Below, piece after piece: positions 9,503 through 16,988 of a stretch of DNA of 64,000 bases. This stretch comes from JANMDS01 sp031430575. Lineage in GTDB: Bacteria; Pseudomonadota; Gammaproteobacteria; Burkholderiales; Casimicrobiaceae. The stretch covers positions 261,082-325,081 of the forward strand of contig JANPBT010000062.1 of the NCBI GenBank assembly GCA_031430575.1, given 5' to 3'. Under the pieces are notes generated by a model, which saw nothing but the letters and a program-made list of their open reading frames with translations, made no database searches and was not told the DNA's origin. Positions within the stretch are counted from its first letter, which is position 1. Every line of letters starts with the position of its first letter. Position numbers and translations under genes: made by a program.

Positions 9503-9503
9503 T
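9487..9503 (-). repeat. Dispersed repeat, reverse, right arm of intergenic hairpin
   Basis: Centre at 9491-9501, in the 114-base gap between the amylase and the cupin-like gene. Confidence 0.93.
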
Positions 9504-9539
9504 TTCACGCGCGCACCTTACTTTTTTGAATCGAAGGCT

Positions 9540-10445
9540 ATGATTTCTGAACTGCAACCGCTTTTAGGTTTTTATGAGATGCAGCGGCGAACGCCGCCCG
9601 CGATTTATGCCTACGCCGCGAAGACGATGCCGACACCCATTCAATTTTTTAGCGTTGAAAAAGTGCAAGCAATGCTAAACAATCCGCTGCTCACCCATGA
9701 TTGGGTCTCGCTCATTCAAAGGGGCGCGATCGTACCGCTCGATGGCCAGATGCTGTGGAAGACCGTTTTGCGCAAGCGGTTGCTTTTTATGGATAAAGCG
9801 GCCATGAACGCTGCGATTGCAGAGGGGGCTGCCGTGCTCGTCGAAGGCCTTGATATTCTTGATCCAGATATTAATCAATTTGTTGCTCGGCTCGATGAAT
9901 TAATGCCGTGCGCGCTCTCCAATGCTGTTGCGTTCTTTTCGCAGCACGGTAACGAAGCGTACAAAGGCCATCGTGATACCGACGATGTTTTAGTCGTTCA
10001 GATCAGTGGGCAAAAGAAGTGGGAAATCTTCGAGCCGCAGCAGCGCCGCTACCTCGAAAGCAACGATCTCTCCCGCGCGGAAATGGGCACGCTCGCGGCT
10101 ACGGTCACGATGAACCCAGGAGATGCCTTGTACGTGCGCGCGGGCGTGCCGCATATTTGCCAGACGAGTGGGGCGCATAGCCTGCACTTATCGTTTGATT
10201 TGTGTGATCGCACGCCCAATATCGAGCAGATTTCCAATGAAGCCAATCAACGCTACAACAAATCAGCGGCAAACCCGTATCAGCCCGCGGCTACGGTGAC
10301 CGCGCGTTATGTGGATTTATTGCAAAGTGCAGCATTTCAGTCGGCGCTCTCGGTGGCGACTACAACCACTCGCCAAGAAGCTACCCGCTTTAGATCGCGA
10401 ATTGCCAACGCGTCGGGTATTAACGCACTGAAAAAATATATCTGA
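9540..10445 (+). CDS. JmjC/cupin-like domain protein (putative Fe(II)/2-oxoglutarate oxygenase)
   Basis: Protein of 301 residues of the cupin-like/JmjC type often found beside tryptophan-halogenase-like genes and TonB receptors in carbohydrate loci of Proteobacteria. Candidate iron ligands are H144 and D146 in GHRDTDDV and H205 in AGVPHIC, giving the HxD...H triad. The GDALYVRAGVPH stretch is the usual beta-strand carrying the last His. No signal peptide is seen, so it should be cytoplasmic. The substrate is unknown; family members hydroxylate proteins or small molecules. It is convergent with the halogenase gene. Confidence 0.8.
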   Translation: MISELQPLLGFYEMQRRTPPAIYAYAAKTMPTPIQFFSVEKVQAMLNNPLLTHDWVSLIQRGAIVPLDGQMLWKTVLRKRLLFMDKAAMNAAIAEGAAVLVEGLDILDPDINQFVARLDELMPCALSNAVAFFSQHGNEAYKGHRDTDDVLVVQISGQKKWEIFEPQQRRYLESNDLSRAEMGTLAATVTMNPGDALYVRAGVPHICQTSGAHSLHLSFDLCDRTPNIEQISNEANQRYNKSAANPYQPAATVTARYVDLLQSAAFQSALSVATTTTRQEATRFRSRIANASGINALKKYI

Positions 10446-10496
10446 GCGTTGAAATGTGACGACGTTGAGGCGCAGAAATGTGCCAAAAATGCCTTA

Positions 10497-10513
10497 ATCT
10501 GCGCCGCAGGTAT
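10497..10513 (+). repeat. Dispersed repeat, forward, between convergent cupin and halogenase genes
   Basis: Centre at 10499-10509, in the 74-base gap between two convergent stop codons. It is preceded by CAAAAATGCC, a flank shared in part by other intergenic copies. Confidence 0.92.
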
Positions 10514-10519
10514 ATTGAT

Positions 10520-12031
10520 TTAAGTACGCTTCGCTGCGCAGTTTTCGGCAATAAATTGCGCGTGGGTCGGCATCACTTCGACGCAGCGCTCGATTACGGT
10601 GCGCACGCTTTCGAGATATTCATGGGTCTCCGCCTCGTCGATCAAATCTGCCAGGGGGTGATAGCCATTCGCGCGAATGCCTTGACCATGCATCACTTGC
10701 AGCCAACCCACCTCTGTGAAGAGTTCGTTATTAAATCTAAAAATGCGTCCGCTCGATTGATAGAGCTCGATCTTTTCTTTGAGCGTATCAGGCACGCTCA
10801 TCTCGCGGCAGCGCTGCCAAAACGGGGAGTCTGTGCGCGCGTTTGCGTGATAGTGCAAGATAATGAAATCACGGATCCGCTCATATTGGAATCGGGCTTG
10901 CGCGTTAAATTCATCGATATCTTTGGCGTTAAATTCCGTAGTCGGAAAAAACGCAATTAACTGCGCGATTGAAGACTGGATCAGATGGATGCTGGTCGAT
11001 TCCAGAGGCTCCATAAAACCGCTCGACAGCCCGACGGCGACGCAATTTTTATTCCACATTTTTTTGCGCATGCCAGTGTTAAATCGTAACGGTCGCGGGT
11101 CGGCGAGGGCTTTGCCATCCAAATTTGCGAGGAGCACCGCAGCGGCTTCATCGTCGCTGATGAAATCGCTGCAATAGACATGGCCGTTTCCGGTGCGATG
11201 CTGCAAAGGGATGCGCCATTGCCATCCGGCTTTGTGCGCGGTCGAGCGGGTGTAGGGCGTCAGTGGCGAGACTGATTCGCAGGGCACAGCCAGCGCGCGA
11301 TTGCAGGGCAGCCAGTGCGTCCAATCTTCGTAGCCAGTTTGGAGCGCTTGCTCGATGAGTAGCCCGCGAAATCCAGAGCAATCGATGAACAAATCGGCTT
11401 CTATTTTTTCGCCGCTTTCGAGCTGCACGCTTTCAATAAAGCCATCATCAGCGCGTAAATGGGTATGAGCAATTTTGCCCTCGGTGCGGGTGACGCCTAA
11501 TTTTTCACAGAAGCGCCGCAGGAATTTCGCGTAAAGCCCCGCGTCAAAATGGAAGGCATACGTGATATCAGCCAAAGGCGAAGTGCCTAAATCAGTACGG
11601 GGGCGCATAAATTTATTGGCTTTACTCGCCATCTGAGTGATGGAGTATTCGCCTAAATCTTTTGCCTTGCCTTGCGCTGCCATCTTGCGCCAATATTGGT
11701 GAAAATCCACGGTCCACAATTCTTGACCGAGCTTGCCAAAGCCGTGAATATAGCGATCACCGAGCTTGCCCCAGTTGACAAATTCAATGCCCAACTTAAA
11801 CGAGCCCATGGTTTCACGTACGAATTCATTTTCATCAATACCGAGCACAGCATTGAAGCGCTGAATCATTGGGATCGTCGCCTCGCCAACCCCGACAATA
11901 CCAATTTCTTCAGATTCAACAACCCGAATCTCGACTTTGCCGCGCAATACTTTAGCGAGCGTCGCGGCCGACATCCACCCGGCGGTACCACCGCCAACGA
12001 TCAATACTTTCTTAATAAGCGAAGTGTTCAT
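10520..12031 (-). CDS. Tryptophan-halogenase-family flavoprotein
   Basis: FAD-dependent enzyme of 503 residues with all halogenase hallmarks: GGGTAG nucleotide-binding motif at residues 13-18, WxWxIP at 270-275 (WQWRIP), Lys at position 79 in GSFKLGIEF matching the catalytic Lys of PrnA, and Glu344 in EPLESTS where PrnA has its catalytic Glu. It should use reduced flavin from a separate reductase, not found nearby. Lying between an amylase/cupin pair and a TonB receptor, it belongs to the large group of halogenase-like genes in carbohydrate-uptake loci whose substrates are unknown. A real halogenation reaction is therefore only a possibility. Confidence 0.88.
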   Translation of the reverse strand: MNTSLIKKVLIVGGGTAGWMSAATLAKVLRGKVEIRVVESEEIGIVGVGEATIPMIQRFNAVLGIDENEFVRETMGSFKLGIEFVNWGKLGDRYIHGFGKLGQELWTVDFHQYWRKMAAQGKAKDLGEYSITQMASKANKFMRPRTDLGTSPLADITYAFHFDAGLYAKFLRRFCEKLGVTRTEGKIAHTHLRADDGFIESVQLESGEKIEADLFIDCSGFRGLLIEQALQTGYEDWTHWLPCNRALAVPCESVSPLTPYTRSTAHKAGWQWRIPLQHRTGNGHVYCSDFISDDEAAAVLLANLDGKALADPRPLRFNTGMRKKMWNKNCVAVGLSSGFMEPLESTSIHLIQSSIAQLIAFFPTTEFNAKDIDEFNAQARFQYERIRDFIILHYHANARTDSPFWQRCREMSVPDTLKEKIELYQSSGRIFRFNNELFTEVGWLQVMHGQGIRANGYHPLADLIDEAETHEYLESVRTVIERCVEVMPTHAQFIAENCAAKRT

Positions 12032-12101
12032 ATAGATTGATTTTACGGTTGCTAAACAATGGAGGGAACTGCATTAATCGTTAAAAAAATGCATCACTCA
12101 G

Positions 12102-12140
12102 AAAAGAAAAACCCCTTGCGAACAGTCGTTCGACAAGGGG
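12102..12140 (-). terminator. Rho-independent terminator of the TonB-receptor gene
   Basis: Read on the minus strand, CCCCTTG...CAAGGGG (12112-12118 with 12134-12140, inner GAAC/GTTC pairs) is followed by TTTTTCTTTT. It lies 21 bases after the receptor stop, separating it from the halogenase gene. Confidence 0.85.
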
Positions 12141-12160
12141 TCGCGATCGGTTTTTAGCCG

Positions 12161-14950
12161 TTAAAACTTGTAGCTCAAGCCAGCGGTAAAGGTCTTACCG
12201 TAAGTGATCGTTTCGATGATCTTATCTGGTGTAGAGTTGTAGCGTTGGAATTTTTGATTGGTCAAGTTGCTACCTTGCGCGTAAATTCCTAAGCCTTTAA
12301 GCATGCCTGCGCTGAAATCGTATGCAGCTTGTACGTCAACGGTGGTTTCTGCTTTCACAAACGACAACTGTCGATTATCTTGGAAGTCAGAAATTTCACC
12401 TAAGAAATTAGAGCGTTGACGCGCTGCAACGGCAAACTGGAAGCCATAGTTTTCATAATACACGCGCAAATTGGAGACGCGCTTAGAAAGGCCCGGCAGC
12501 GGAATGTTATCGACACCAACATCATTGACGTTAAATCCTGCGGATGCCAATGAGATCGAGCTTGAAGTATCAGAGTGGTTAAACAATACCCCAAAGCCGT
12601 CAAGTGAGCGGTGGAACAGCGAGAACGGCACGTTGATCGCAAATTCCACGCCGCGAATCGTACCGGCAGAACCGTTGAACGGAACTGTCAAAATCCCTAG
12701 GGTGCTGCCCAGTGCCGTTGCGTTTCCGAGATTGGCTTTGAAATCAAAGGGGCGGCCCACTTTTAAGATGTAACTGTCTAAATCTTTGTAGAAGCCAGCA
12801 ACGCTGATGTAGCCCTTTTTACCGAAATACTTTTCGTAAGAAATATCAAACGCTTTGGCCCGGAATGGATCGAGATTTGGATTGCCGCCCGATCCTGCGT
12901 AAACGCCTTTGGTCTGGTCAAACGAGAACGTTGTGCTCGAACGCAAGTCGGCCATATTGGGGCGCGACATCGTTTGGGCCAATGCAAGGCGGACGATCTG
13001 ATCGGCGCCGATATCAAAGCCAATATTGAGACTTGGCAAGAAATCAGTGACCGATTTACCGCCGGAAATCAGCGATGTGGGGCAGGTGGCGACCGTATTG
13101 CCGGTACACGTCGTTGCGCTGACGTTAAATGCACTTGACTCTTGCTTTGCACCGACGTACTGGATGCCAACGTTGCCACGGTAGGTATAGCCGCCCAAGC
13201 TGCCGTCGAGATCGCCCTTGACATAGAGCGTGGTCATTTTTTCGTTTACGCTCCAGCTCTTGTTGAAAATTTCGGTATCAACTTTTTGAACTTGTTCGTA
13301 AATCGTGCCTAATGTGCCGCGTGGATCAAACGACACAATCGGAATGCCTGTAATGCCCGCAATTGCGGTTTCGGTGCCCGGCACGGTAACCGTGCCGTAG
13401 GGGCCTTGACCTTTTATAATCAGGCGGCCCTCTTCGGTGCTGCGATTTTTTTCGCGATCAGCAAGGTTCACGCCAAACTCTGCACGGGAAATCGGTCCAA
13501 AAGCGACATCACGCCCTAATGAAAAACGAACGCTATTGATCGTATCTTCGACTTTCGGAGCGGCTAAGTAGCCTGCCTGCGGTGAGTCAGGGCCGCCGCT
13601 CCAGCCGTTAACGTCGGTCAGCTTGACCGCATTGCGATCTGCGTAGTTTAGCCCGGTTTTGTAAACCACTGAAGTGTTGTTGCTGCCATTAAAGCCAGAG
13701 TAGGTGATTGAATCGAGCGTGGTCACGTTGCCCGCGAGACCTGCGGTCGTCTCGTAGCGCACGCTGTCGCGGGTTACTTTTGATTGCGAGAGATCGGCGT
13801 TTGCGAGCCATTCGCCGAGGCGGAATTTACCGTTAACTCCGATGGAGAGTAGGTCATCATTGCCTGCTTCCAAATGGTTACGGACAACGCCGCGGTAATT
13901 GCTAAACGTGCCCGTGGAAACCAGACCGTTGGTGATCGTTGCATTGGTCACCACCGCATTTGGATCGTAAGGGCCAGCGCTGCCGGCAATTGCGCCTTCT
14001 AAGCCTGTTTTCTTCAGAGAGGTCTCGCCACGTGAGAAGAAAATATCGGCGGTGAGTTCGAAGTTTTTGCTCGGCTTAAATTGCAAAACGGCGAGTGCGC
14101 CGTCGCGTTTTTGATTGAGTTGCTCGGTATCGGAGGTGAAACCGCCAATCGCTTTAACAAATTTCCCAGCGGGGTCTTTGGCCTGATCGTCTGGCGTCCA
14201 GCCGCCCCAGTTGTTAAATTTCTGCTGTTGCCCACCTTTTTCTTCTAGGCGGGTGAAACCAAGCGCTAAGCCGATGGTGCGATCTGCAAACTGATCGATG
14301 TAGGTCAGGGAAATGCGATCACCGTCGCCGGTGCTGGTGCCTTCGCCGGCGCCGTGCGACGTTGAAACGCGCCGATAGCTCGCAGATGCGGTACGGCCTG
14401 CAAAGTTCAACGGGCGTACGGTGCGGTTATCAATCGTGCCAGCTAAGCCTTGACCGATTAAGCTCGCATCGGGTGTTTTGTAGAGCAATACGCCGCCAAG
14501 CAACTCGGCCGGATACTGATCGAGATTGACGCCACGGCTATCGCCGGTGGACGCTTGCTCGCGACCGTTAAGCAGGCCGCCGGTGAAATCTTGCGAAAGG
14601 CCACGCACGCTTACGGCTTGGGCTTTACCGGTTGATTTATCACGCTGTGCGGATACACCGGGCAGTCGGGAAATAGACTCCGCAACCGTGGTATCTGGTA
14701 GCTTGCCAATATCTTCCGCAGAGATTGCTTCTACGATATTGTCCGCGTTTTTCTTGAGTGAAATGGCATCTTCAATCCCTTTGCGAATGCCGGTCACAAC
14801 CGTCGTTTCGACTTGCTGTGGCGTTGCTGGGGTTTGTTGCGCGAAAGCTGGCATCGCGCTGGCGGCGATTGCGAGTAGGCATGCGCTCGCAAGTGGACGT
14901 ACGACGAACTGCATCTGCTGCGCGGGAGCGCTGCGTTTTTGGCTCTTCAA
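12161..14950 (-). CDS. TonB-dependent outer-membrane receptor (Xanthomonas/Caulobacter carbohydrate type)
   Basis: Outer-membrane beta-barrel transporter, 929 residues from the chosen start, presumably importing maltodextrins given its locus. I choose the TTG at 14950 because GGAGGAG lies exactly 6 bases upstream (14957-14963); an in-frame ATG at 15010 has no such site. A signal peptide ending PAFAQ precedes the TonB box/extension region ETTVVTGIRKGIEDAI. The plug domain follows (SISRLPGVSAQRDKSTGKA), and the barrel ends with aromatic F (GKTFTAGLSYKF). Three CAATCGATT palindromes lie upstream, matching the one before the ABC binding protein, so the two uptake steps are probably controlled by one LacI-type regulator. 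No dispersed-repeat copy lies within this long gene. Confidence 0.92.
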   Translation of the reverse strand: MKSQKRSAPAQQMQFVVRPLASACLLAIAASAMPAFAQQTPATPQQVETTVVTGIRKGIEDAISLKKNADNIVEAISAEDIGKLPDTTVAESISRLPGVSAQRDKSTGKAQAVSVRGLSQDFTGGLLNGREQASTGDSRGVNLDQYPAELLGGVLLYKTPDASLIGQGLAGTIDNRTVRPLNFAGRTASASYRRVSTSHGAGEGTSTGDGDRISLTYIDQFADRTIGLALGFTRLEEKGGQQQKFNNWGGWTPDDQAKDPAGKFVKAIGGFTSDTEQLNQKRDGALAVLQFKPSKNFELTADIFFSRGETSLKKTGLEGAIAGSAGPYDPNAVVTNATITNGLVSTGTFSNYRGVVRNHLEAGNDDLLSIGVNGKFRLGEWLANADLSQSKVTRDSVRYETTAGLAGNVTTLDSITYSGFNGSNNTSVVYKTGLNYADRNAVKLTDVNGWSGGPDSPQAGYLAAPKVEDTINSVRFSLGRDVAFGPISRAEFGVNLADREKNRSTEEGRLIIKGQGPYGTVTVPGTETAIAGITGIPIVSFDPRGTLGTIYEQVQKVDTEIFNKSWSVNEKMTTLYVKGDLDGSLGGYTYRGNVGIQYVGAKQESSAFNVSATTCTGNTVATCPTSLISGGKSVTDFLPSLNIGFDIGADQIVRLALAQTMSRPNMADLRSSTTFSFDQTKGVYAGSGGNPNLDPFRAKAFDISYEKYFGKKGYISVAGFYKDLDSYILKVGRPFDFKANLGNATALGSTLGILTVPFNGSAGTIRGVEFAINVPFSLFHRSLDGFGVLFNHSDTSSSISLASAGFNVNDVGVDNIPLPGLSKRVSNLRVYYENYGFQFAVAARQRSNFLGEISDFQDNRQLSFVKAETTVDVQAAYDFSAGMLKGLGIYAQGSNLTNQKFQRYNSTPDKIIETITYGKTFTAGLSYKF

Positions 14951-15006
14951 GGAAGTCTCCTCCAACATTAAAAATGTGATCGATTTACATAACGTGTGCC
15001 CCTTAT

Positions 15007-15107
15007 GCAATCGATTTCGAAAATGACTTTACGCCTAGGCAAGTGTGCCTGTCAATGAGATTTCTGATAACAATCGATTGCAATTTGATCTGAAATCGAT
15101 TGCAATT
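15007..15107. promoter_or_regulatory. Cluster of three CAATCGATT operator-like palindromes upstream of the TonB receptor
   Basis: Sites: GCAATCGATTTCG at 15007-15019, CAATCGATTG at 15071-15080, AATCGATTGCAATT at 15094-15107. They lie in the 319-base gap between the receptor start (14950) and the amidohydrolase stop (15270), which otherwise holds one dispersed-repeat copy and no gene I can see. The central-CG palindrome is typical of LacI-family operators and is shared with 4976-4985. Confidence 0.55.
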
Positions 15108-15246
15108 CGAAATCCGTCGTTTTCAACAAAGTTTGTAAAAGCACCTTGCGCTACAAAATGTAAGCGGCATGCATTGCTGATTCAAAAAAGCAAATGTGAG
15201 CGGCTAGCGGAAAGATCGTCCAAATAAAAGCACTAAATTTGGCCAA

Positions 15247-15263
15247 TTCTGCGCCGCAGGTAT
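15247..15263 (+). repeat. Dispersed repeat, forward, just after the amidohydrolase stop
   Basis: Centre at 15249-15259, preceded by TTTGGCCAATT. Intergenic, 7 bases beyond the stop of the minus-strand amidohydrolase gene. Confidence 0.92.
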
Positions 15264-15269
15264 TGACCG

Positions 15270-16133
15270 CTATTCCAAATTCAGCAAGCGAATCGCGTTC
15301 CCTTTCAGGATTCCGGGGAGCACTTCCGGCTTGAAACCCGCTTCGGTTGCGTCTTTCATCCATCGATCGGGCGTGATCAAGGGATAATCTGAGCCAAACA
15401 ACACGCGGTCTTTAAGCAACGTATTGGTATATTGAATGAGCTGCGGTGGAAAATACTTAGGACTCCACCCCGAGAGATCAATCCAAACATTGGGCTTATG
15501 CAGCGCCACTGAGAGCGCTTCATCTTGCCACGGCCAGCTCGGGTGCGCCATGACGATTTGCATATCTGGGAACGCAATGGCGACATCGTCTAAATGCATC
15601 GGATTGCTGTACTCAAGCCGCAGTCCACCGCCGCAGCGCATGCCGCTGCCGATACCGGAATGCCCAGTATGAAAAATGGCGGGCAGTTTGTGGGCATTAA
15701 TCACCTCATAAATCGGCCACGCCATTTTGTCGTTTGGGTAGCAGCCTTGGATGGTCGGATGAAATTTAAAGCCCTTAACGCCCCATTCAGCGATCAGTCG
15801 CTCGGCTTCGCGTGCGCCCATCTTGCCTTTATGCGGGTCGATACTGGCAAAAGCGATCATCATGTCGGCATTGTCCCGTGCGGCGCTGGCGATCTCTTCA
15901 TTACGAATACGACTGCGCCCAAGATTTGATTCCGAATCGACGGTAAACATGACCAGCCCAATCTTGCGTTCTCGGTAGTAGGCGATGGTTTCTGGGATTG
16001 TGGGTCGATTGCTTGAGCGAAAGTATTTGTCTGCCGCACGGTCATATTCTTCGCCATAATTGTCAAATGGATTCCAGCAACTTACTTCTGCATGGGTATG
16101 AATGTCGATGGCGATCAAGTCTTGATGATTCAT
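15270..16133 (-). CDS. Amidohydrolase-2 family metal-dependent hydrolase or decarboxylase
   Basis: TIM-barrel amidohydrolase of 287 residues, cytoplasmic. The N-terminal HxH metal motif is IDIHTHAE (residues 9-16). A second metal His is probably in FHTGHSG, a third in MAHPSWPWQ, and the late Asp in FGSDYPLI. This pattern fits the Amidohydro_2 group (ACMSD-like decarboxylases and hydrolases of ring-cleavage or lignin-derived acids). It diverges from a crotonase/acyl-CoA ligase operon with a 69-base gap, which suggests a linked pathway for aromatic or hydroxycinnamic acids. The exact substrate is unknown. Confidence 0.85.
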   Translation of the reverse strand: MNHQDLIAIDIHTHAEVSCWNPFDNYGEEYDRAADKYFRSSNRPTIPETIAYYRERKIGLVMFTVDSESNLGRSRIRNEEIASAARDNADMMIAFASIDPHKGKMGAREAERLIAEWGVKGFKFHPTIQGCYPNDKMAWPIYEVINAHKLPAIFHTGHSGIGSGMRCGGGLRLEYSNPMHLDDVAIAFPDMQIVMAHPSWPWQDEALSVALHKPNVWIDLSGWSPKYFPPQLIQYTNTLLKDRVLFGSDYPLITPDRWMKDATEAGFKPEVLPGILKGNAIRLLNLE

Positions 16134-16159
16134 TTGGCGGTAGATCCTAAAAATTTGCT

Positions 16160-16186
16160 TTAATTATTAAATATAATCATAATTAA
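16160..16186. promoter_or_regulatory. AT-rich inverted repeat between divergent amidohydrolase and crotonase genes
   Basis: TTAATTAT (16160-16167) and ATAATTAA (16179-16186) are perfect inverted 8-mers separated by 11 bases and enclosing TATAAT. They may be an operator of a MarR-type regulator overlapping a -10 box, as hydroxycinnamate genes are often MarR-controlled. The AT-richness makes chance possible. Confidence 0.35.
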
Positions 16187-16202
16187 TGCAATGGAGGGCA
16201 AT

Positions 16203-16988
16203 TTGAAATTTGAACTAATCGAAATCGCGATTGACGGTGCAGTTGCATGCGTGACGCTAAACCGGCCGGCAAAGCGCAATGCGCTTAATGATGCCATCGT
16301 AGCCGAAATAAGGGCTGCATTTGAAAACTTTGCGCCGGATGTACGCGCCGCCGTGATCTGCGGCGCGGGTGATCATTTTTGTGCGGGGCTTGATTTAAGC
16401 GAGCTCAAAGACCGTGATGCTGTGCAAGGGTTGCACCACTCCCGTAGCTGGCATAAAGCGCTAGATGCTGTTCAATTTGGCACTGTACCGGTCATCGCCG
16501 CTTTGCATGGCGCTGTGGTCGGCGGTGGCCTCGAGCTCGCAAGTAGTGCCCATATCCGCGTCGCCGATGACACCGCGTTTTATGCGTTCCCGGAAGGCAC
16601 GCGTGGGATTTTTGTAGGCGGTGGCGGCTCCGTGCGCGTTCCCAAACTCATCGGCGCTGCACGCATGACGGATATGATGATGACCGGGCGGGTCTACAAC
16701 GCGGACGACGGCGAGCGGATCGGCTTGGCGCAATATCGGGTCGGCAAAGGCGAGGCTCTTCCTAAGGCTATGGAGCTTGCCAAGCGAATTGCACAAAACG
16801 CACCGATGACAAACTATGCCTTGATGCACGCATTACCGCGTATCGCCGAGCAGCCTGCCGATCACGGGCTGATGACCGAAGCGCTCGTGGCATCGATTGC
16901 GCAAAGCGCACCAGAAGCGAAAGCACGCGTTCGTGCGTTTCTTGCAGGCAAAGCCGATAAGGTGACGCGCGAGGCATCGGAAAAATGA
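16203..16988 (+). CDS. Enoyl-CoA hydratase/isomerase (crotonase) family protein
   Basis: Crotonase-fold enzyme of 261 residues acting on an acyl-CoA, probably the product of the ligase encoded next. I favour the TTG at 16203, which has GGAGGG four bases upstream; the ATG at 16191 overlaps that site and has none of its own. Oxyanion-hole segments are visible: GAGDHFCAGLDLSEL and ALHGAVVGGGLELA. The stop overlaps the next start by 4 bases (ATGA). Together with a feruloyl-CoA-synthase-like gene it may act as a hydratase/lyase in hydroxycinnamate side-chain breakdown. That role is inferred from context, not from a diagnostic residue. Confidence 0.87.
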   Translation: MKFELIEIAIDGAVACVTLNRPAKRNALNDAIVAEIRAAFENFAPDVRAAVICGAGDHFCAGLDLSELKDRDAVQGLHHSRSWHKALDAVQFGTVPVIAALHGAVVGGGLELASSAHIRVADDTAFYAFPEGTRGIFVGGGGSVRVPKLIGAARMTDMMMTGRVYNADDGERIGLAQYRVGKGEALPKAMELAKRIAQNAPMTNYALMHALPRIAEQPADHGLMTEALVASIAQSAPEAKARVRAFLAGKADKVTREASEK

